64,000 nt of DNA from Nageia nagi (lineage: Eukaryota > Pinophyta). This document shows positions 57,858 to 64,000 of this stretch, in pieces. The translations under genes were made by a program, and so were the position numbers. The stretch lies in NCBI GenBank assembly GCA_050084985.1, contig JBITNC010000001.1, positions 60,946,001 to 61,010,000 on the forward strand, read 5' to 3'. A model generated the notes under the pieces. It was not told where the DNA came from and made no database searches. It saw nothing but the letters and a program-made list of their open reading frames with translations. Positions within the stretch are counted from its first letter, which is position 1, and the number at the start of each line of letters is the position of its first letter.

Positions 57858-59130
57858 TGGATATAAGGATTTCAAAAAAATCAATGAGACCAAGGAACAT
57901 TACGAGGAAGATAAGAGGGTGAAGAAAGGGTTGAATATTATACATGGTCAAAATCACTTATGAGGAGGATGATAATTCTACTTTAGTGTTAAAATCCTTG
58001 CAAATAAACCTTAGCTAGCATTGGTAACATACCTTGAACTTTAATATATCAATAAATATGGAAATATTTTCCATGGGAAAGGGACTAGTGATTTCAAAGG
58101 TATGAGAGCATACTATGCTCTACAGTTGAGTAAAATTTTGCTTAATTGGGTCCAACATTTAATATTATTAGGCATACCTATGCATGTCATTCATAAAAAA
58201 TATAAAGATATGGTTCACAAGAAAATCAAAATATTTAAATATCAAATAGATAAGGATGCACTTCTCAACAAAAATAATACTATAAATGTTAAAAAGAAAA
58301 GAAAAAAAGAAAGATTTCAAGTTCCATGATAGTGATGCTCAAAGTGTCTGAATTTGGTAAGTTGTTAATCTAGAGAATACCTTCTACTACCAAGAGTACC
58401 ATGTGAGGGAGATTAAAATAGTTGAAAAACCATTGTTTTGGGTATGGACAAGGGGCTAGTGATTTCAAAGGTACAAGAGCATATCATACTCCAAATTTGA
58501 GTAAGGATTTGTTTGATTAGGTTCAAAATTTACCATTATTGGATATACTTGTGTATGTCATTCATAAAAAATATAAATACATGGTTCACAAGAAAATCAA
58601 ATTATTTAAAGGTCAAAAAAATAATGATGATTCCCTTCATAAAAATGATATTATCAATGTTACAAAAAAAAAAAGATTAATCATAAAGAGCTCAAGTTTC
58701 ATTACAATGATGCTCAAAGCATCTAAATTTGGCAAGTTGTCAATCCAAATAATGTCTTATACTACCAAGAGTACCATGTGGGGAAGATTAGTGGAGTTGA
58801 ACAACCATTATTTTGGGTATTCAACTACCAAAACAGTTAGAGTGGATGATTAAGCACAAGCATAATAGTTTGATATAAATGGATTCAACCTTTGAAATTG
58901 CAAAATGAAATTTAGTTTGTACACATTGTTAATATTTGACTCACATCATAATGGGATTCCCATTGCTTGGGTCATTTGTTCCTAGGGAAAAAAGTTCAAA
59001 TATTAAGTAGTGTATGGATAAATTGAAGACCAAAATTATTGAATATGAGCCTACATGGAAGTTGAACGTATTCATGGTCAATAATATTGTATTTTATGTT
59101 CAATGCAATCAAGACTATTATTTTTTAATA
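57858..59130 (+). pseudogene. Mutator-like (MULE) transposase relic
   Basis: Plus-strand pieces in order: KDFKKINETKEHYEEDKRVK, FSVKILANKP, SKILLNWVQHLILLGIPMHV and HKKYKDMVHKKIKIFK, a FYYQEYHVREIKIVEKPLFW stretch, then LYTLLIFDSHHNGIPIAWVI with the first DDE Asp (58918-58980), and a KIIEYEPTWKLNVFMVNN stretch. The FD…GIPIAWVI and P.WKP..F.VD pattern is that of plant MULE/SWIM-type transposases, which cut and paste DNA elements. A ~367-bp segment is tandemly duplicated inside it. Many stops; the C-terminal two thirds, SWIM zinc finger and terminal inverted repeats were not found. Confidence 0.7.
58084..58822 (+). repeat. ~367-bp tandem duplication inside the transposase relic
   Basis: 58084-58449 and 58450-58822 align throughout: CTAGTGATTTCAAAGGTA, GTCATTCATAAAAAATATAA, CATGGTTCACAAGAAAATCA and CTACCAAGAGTACCATGTG. 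Both copies encode the same transposase segment (VIHKKYK(D/Y)MVHKKIK). Confidence 0.88.
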
Positions 59131-60740
59131 TCTATTTAAACAACTTTTTGATCTCTATTTATAATATTTTTTCTCTTAATCAATGCATCCATATTGTTTG
59201 TAGGTAACATATTTATACATATTCTTTATTAACTAAGATGTCCATGTTGATATTGGCATTATTCATCTTGTCTATAATGCCAATGAATAAGTTGAATTCA
59301 TATTCCCTACCATTATAAGTATTTTAAAATCAAAATCAATATTTTAATGGTATTAGTGTTTTAAAATAAAAATTAATGTTTGAATGGTATTAACAATCAT
59401 CAAGACTATTGTTTATCAATATCCAAGTAAGAGAGCTCTAGGTCATGTATATAAATGAAAAAAATTAAAACTGAGTAAGATTTCAATGTCAATATCCATG
59501 CTTTCATTTTGGGTTCCTCCTTGCTTGCAAGAAAAAATAATAATGGTTAATTCTCCCTTCCTAGAGCCATAATTCTTATGAAATTGAATGTCGGCTTGTA
59601 TTTCTCATTTATGTACCATCATGTTTACTATTTATACAAGGAAGAGGAGAATCATATAGAAATGGAACAAGAATCCTATATAAACCCCATTATTCCTATG
59701 ATCATGTTCTTTTCAAGGCACTAATAAGAAATATTATATGGATATAAAATAAAATTCAAGTATCTAACTATATTATCTTTTGAATGTTTAGAAATAATAA
59801 ATAATATGAACTTCATTATTGATTTACACCTTTTAAATAATACAAAGGAATTCCTCATTCAACTGTATAGCCCTTTGTAGGAGCCTTTATCAAGAAACTT
59901 AAACATGAACATACAATGGTACCTTAAATCTATTAGGAAGATGTGATATGTTATAGTTTGTATAATCCCTTCAATTCTTCTATTGAAAGTATAATTCCAT
60001 TCTTTCATTTATACATATATTCATATTTACATATATCTATTCTTAAACACATACTATAAGTATATGCTATAAAGAATAATCCATAGTACATTGTCCATAG
60101 TTCATTCATGAGTCTATTTACTATAAGAAAAATTAAAAAATACCAACATCTTCACCTACAAGCATCTCTACGAATTGTGAGTGAAAATAATTTAGACATT
60201 CAAAATTTTTGTAAGAAAATAGAAAATAATCTCCCCAATTTTTAATTAAAATCCAAAATATTATCAGAAATAAAAAATATTAGATGAACTCACTAATGCA
60301 AATGTAAGTACTTCTAAACTATGTCCAATGAAATTCATCCTACATTGCATTGTCAAAAATGATACAAATATCATTTGCATTGTAAAAAATGATACAAATG
60401 TCATACACTCCCATCAAGGGTTTATCAATTTATTGAACAAGTAATCTTAATGAATCATACATAGCCAACCAATAAATATCAATCTTATGAAGGGAAAAAT
60501 CTGGGTCAACAAGCTACACCAATAGGCCATACTCAACCCCATGGAACAAAGGATCATCAATCTAATCAATACGAATAATATAGGTAGCTAATGGAATAAC
60601 AAAATTATTTCCTTTATGAGAAATTAAGATAAAATAATGAAAATATTACAAGATATAGAGACTAAAGTAAGTATTCAAGGTATTCCAAGCTCATTTATGG
60701 TGAAATTTGTAATAAACTAGTTAATCCTTTTATACCAATA
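59131..60740. other. AT-rich sequence, nothing recognised
   Basis: Only small repeats: a TTTTAAAAT-bearing pair at 59310-59390, and a ~31-bp pair (AAAATGATACAAAT) at 60345-60405. Confidence 0.35.
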
Positions 60741-61860
60741 AAATAGTACCCAAGGAAGTTTGAGATGCCCAAAATTGATAAATTTAAAAGCTAGGAGGAT
60801 CTTAAAGATCATTTAAGATAATTCAAATATTCTTGTTATCAAATTACAAATGATGATGCACTCATGATAAGAACCCTCCCAATGACTCTTGGGGGGAAAG
60901 CAATGAATTGGTATAATTCATTGCCACAATATAGTCTCTATAATTTTGAATAATTGATAAAACTCTTCTTAGATAATTTCTCCATCAATATCAAGAAAAG
61001 GTCTTCTATGATAAATATAACAAAGCTATAATAATATGATTAAGAGTTAATATCTGATTATGTACCTAGATGGAGAAATTTGATCACTGATATGAACTTC
61101 CCATTACCTCTAGAAGAGTTGGCAATACTATTTAGAAAAAGTTGCAATAAATTTTTTTTTAATTATTCTCCAAATATAATAACTCAAAATATTTTAAGAG
61201 TAAATATCATAAGCCAAAAATTTTCAAGAATTCATGGTTCAAATGGAGAGTCAAAATTAGTGAAAAAGGAAGATAATTCAAGGAATGGTAATAGGCTTTA
61301 TAACTCAAATAAAAATGGTCAAATAATAGTGTCAAAATCAAGTGAATAAAGTGGTATTTCAAACACTACCTTCTTCTCAACCATAGTTGCAATTTACACC
61401 CCAAAATGTATTACAAGCTCAATCAGTCCCCCAAGCTCAAATGACCTTGCAAAATCAACCAAATGCAAAAAATAATAATAAAAGATAGTCTTCTAGGAAA
61501 TAATAAAAGTTCACTTAGTTGGGAGAGACTTTGTCACAAATATTCAAAAAACTAAATGAGGTAAACATGTTAAGATTACTGAGGTTAAATGGGATCCTAG
61601 TTGGAATTTGAACACATAGAAAAAAGAGGATGAATACTATGAGCTTCATAGAATTAAAGGACATGACACCAATAGGTGTATCTATTTGAGAAGTTACATT
61701 ATGCAGAGCTTTATAAATAAGGAGAAGTTAACCTTCAATGGTCCATCAACCAATGCCAACCAAAATTTCCAATTACATCAACCATAAAGAAATATAAACC
61801 AAGTTAGGATAACATGGCACTATAATTAGTCTTTCCCACAACAAAATGTATAGTATGATT
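60741..61860 (+). pseudogene. Gypsy gag relic
   Basis: Reads MPKIDKFKS…EDLKDHLR, then TLGGKAMNWYNSLPQYSLYN, LFLDNFSINIKKRSSM and a 89-codon open frame (61080-61349). Near 61645-61690 lies YYELHRIKGHDTNRCIYLRS, a worn CxxHx4Hx4C zinc-like motif with the first Cys lost. This is the retrotransposon gag domain followed by the Tat-type knuckle. It differs from the gag at 63.0 kb, so it belongs to another family. Several stops; no LTR was tied to it. Confidence 0.75.
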
Positions 61861-62269
61861 ATGGTTCACATCAAAGATAGGTACAAGAGGTTGAACAGTC
61901 CCACTTTGTAAGCATGATGAATGTGGCTATAAGAACACAATAATACAAAGAGAAAGGAAAATGAGATAAATAAGGAGATAGTAATATTCAAGAGGGGTGA
62001 GTGGAAGAGCCTAATGTATAAAATCACATACCTCTTTCCCAACCCCCAACTCAATGGGGCCCATAAGAAAATCTCAAAAATAACCTTGAACAACAATTGA
62101 GATTAACTCCTATTAAATTTTCATTGTAAAACTTCATTAGGCATTCTTATCTATTATCACCTAAAATTAATTTATACATTTAATTTAATACATTAGGAAA
62201 TATGTGCTCACACTTATACACATTTAGTTCAATAATATTAATGTTATCTTGGATATGATCAATATATAT
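61861..62269. other. Unassigned sequence before the LTR
   Basis: May contain the end of the gag relic and the start of the next LTR, which I could not align to the young LTR before about 62285. Confidence 0.35.
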
Positions 62270-62931
62270 CATCGACTTACTATATTCTTGTTTATGTAGG
62301 TACACATCGACCTAAGGAGTAGGTCATATTATTATCTATATAAATAGGGATCTAATAGTAAGTCCACATCAAGGAGATACATGATCCCATATTTGGTCTT
62401 GATGATGGCAATGTTTTAGGTGTCTCTTGACACCACCATTCAAGGTTGGGTTTGTGTACTTCCTTATGCAATCATCCTTACCATTATCTAGCTTATCTGA
62501 ATACCAAACTACAATCATCAAGGGTTCATGTGGAGGCATAGAGTTGATTTAGAATGGATTACAATGTCAAACACCATCAATGCTCCTTTGTAGATGAAAA
62601 TAGACCATTGATTCTTCTTTTGAGCATAAAATAGATCACTTATAGCCCTCTCTTTGGATCACCTTGCTCCACGACTTCGAGTGTAGACTTCGTTAGTTGT
62701 TGGGGATTTGTCACTATGTTTCATTCATTGATATTAGGTACATTCCATCAGGTAAGTATACAAGCTTAGTCTTGTTTGGTGATTTTATTTTTATTCCAAT
62801 TATTCATTATCTCCTATATCAACTTTTCTTGTTATAAATTGCTATCTATTAACTCAAAATTTACAAATATTCCTTCGAGACTATAGGTATAGATTTATTT
62901 GCATTTTCAAAATATTTGTATTTGTAAAAAT
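62270..62931 (+). repeat. LTR of the old relative (5' boundary unclear)
   Basis: Matches the young LTR at TATATAAATA/GGGATCTAATAGTAAGTCCA, ACATGATCCC, GTTTGTGTGCTTCCTT-like words and TTGTAAA near its end. The three GC hairpin sites are present as decayed versions at 62571-62655, for example ACCATCAATGCTCC in place of ACCGCCGGCGCTC-type sequence. Confidence 0.75.
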
Positions 62932-62933
62932 AT

Positions 62934-62951
62934 TTGGTGAACCCAATGTGA
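62934..62951 (+). other. Primer binding site of the old relative
   Basis: TGGTGAACCCAATGTGAA, matching the young site except two transitions, followed by the leader hairpin at 62967-62988. Confidence 0.75.
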
Positions 62952-63024
62952 AGCATAAATAGTTGTACTAAAATCCTAGGGTTTTAGTTAGGACTAATAA
63001 GTGATTTAATGAGTTATTTTAAAC

Positions 63025-64000
63025 ATGGATCAGTTAAGATTATTCTTGCAAAGTCTTTCTAGAAGAGATCTTGATGAGCTCTTAGGAGATATTTAGCATC
63101 ATGGACCAGAAGCATCTAATGAAGGAGCTAACCATGATGATGGAAGTAAGAATGATCACATTTAGGTTACTATTGAGGGTATGTACAGATATATTGATTA
63201 ATTAGCAAGAGGATCAGCTTAGCTAAATTATTCGATTGAGTTTGGCATGCCTGTATGTGATGAGATCTATTTATGCATGCCACCATCGAATTATAAAGAT
63301 CCCAAGTTCTATAAGTTAAGTGGGAAAGGAGATCGTAGGATAAATTCACAAGGGTTTAAATATGAGTGTGAGCTCAAAATCAGTGTGGATTCAAGATTAC
63401 AGGTAAAGTTCTTTTCTCATAGTTTGGAAGGAGAGGCTCACGAATGGTTCTATTCTCTACCTGAAATGTTAGTTACATCATTTTGAGAACTAAGCAACTT
63501 ATTTCTAGAATAGTATAAGCATAACATCAAACATGAAGTCATGGTTTTGGATCTATGTGCTATGAGGCAAGGTAGTAATGAAAATCTTAAAAGTTTGTTG
63601 TGAGGTTCAAAAAGACATGGTAACAAATTAAAATTAAGCTCATAGAAAAGAAGGTAAAAAATATCTTTAAGGATGTTGTCATATTATCCTTACAATCTCA
63701 TGTTATTGATTGTACAAATCTAGCATTTTTTTATATGACATATAAGCTATTATAAAAATAAAAAGTCCTTATGAAGTTAGGGGATGTGCAATATCGAGAT
63801 GATGACAAGCCTAGAGCTAAGGATAAGCAGCCATAATCACCAAAGAAAGATAAATCCATTCATGTAGTAGAAAAAGTAGATGAAAAGAAAGAAAGGTAAT
63901 TCATAAAGTTTCCTATACCTCCTAGGTTTATTTGGAAAGATCTAATGGCAAAGGGACTATTATAGCCTTTACCTAAGCGAGAGGAAGATGAATTAGGAGA
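63025..64000 (+). pseudogene. gag of the old relative, partial
   Basis: Starts at the ATG of MDQLRLFLQSLSRRDLDELL. An open piece (63247-63486) reads MPPSNYKDPKFYKLSGKGD, QGFKYECELKISVDSRLQVK and LEGEAHEWFYSLPEM without the frameshift found in the young copy. Further pieces LFLE.YKHNIKHEV and KFPIPPRFIWKDLMAK follow across stops. Where both copies are readable the protein is clearly homologous. The region is cut off by the window end before the zinc motif. Confidence 0.85.

Larger units (their letters stand above)
62270..64000 (+). mobile_element. Old relative of the young gypsy element (runs off the window)
   Basis: LTR part, primer site, leader hairpin and gag align in order with 13.5-15.2 kb. 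The copy is full of stops and has lost nearly all CpG sites of the young element. Its 3' part lies beyond the window. Confidence 0.85.

Overview
This window looks like a transposon-dominated stretch of a large land-plant nuclear genome. A gymnosperm (conifer-like) source is the most likely, by inference only. The evidence is: Ty3/gypsy and Ty1/copia LTR retrotransposons with plant-type primer sites, a Mutator-like transposase relic, degenerate pentatricopeptide-repeat (PPR) fragments of the RNA-editing class, very AT-rich and CpG-poor sequence, and long microsatellites. I see no intact host gene, no tRNA or rRNA gene, no CRISPR and nothing bacterial.

Layout. 0.2-4.1 kb: a minus-strand gypsy remnant with two LTRs, inserted in an array of ~49-bp tandem repeats; next to it a ~63-bp tandem repeat and a 130-bp foldback. 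7.5-13.2 kb: a mosaic of repeats derived from PPR gene pieces, including a tandem array of one PPR module. 13.26-20.24 kb: a very young gypsy element of the Tat/Ogre type with LTRs differing at 1 of 879 positions and a GTTTT target duplication. It carries gag, protease and a piece of reverse transcriptase, but the rest of pol is replaced by four adjacent tandem-repeat arrays. It is also dotted with GC-rich short hairpins. 22-33 kb: an old minus-strand gypsy element with gag, protease, RT, integrase and a coiled-coil reading region downstream of integrase. 33.4-34.5 kb: a decayed coding-like stretch I cannot name.

34.9-49.9 kb: a tandem LTR-internal-LTR-internal-LTR array of a minus-strand element with an initiator-Met primer site. 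Its internal region has no recognisable gag or pol but holds a decayed reading frame shared by both units. A 5'-truncated plus-strand copia element (41.3-45.5 kb) sits in the second unit. 49.9-57.8 kb: mostly unrecognised AT-rich DNA, with a 75-bp tandem duplication, a ~480-bp (CT)n tract and a cluster of palindromic TGATAAACCC-type motifs. 57.9-59.1 kb: a Mutator-like transposase relic with an internal duplication. 60.7-61.9 kb: a gypsy gag relic. 62.3-64.0 kb: LTR, primer site and gag of an old relative of the young element, running off the window.

The most interesting material is the young non-autonomous gypsy element (dispersed hairpins with paired arm changes, a leader hairpin shared with its old relative, tandem arrays in place of pol) and the triple-LTR array with an unidentified internal protein. 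All element proteins except the young gag-protease are broken. Boundaries of the old elements were aligned by eye and may be off by tens of bases.
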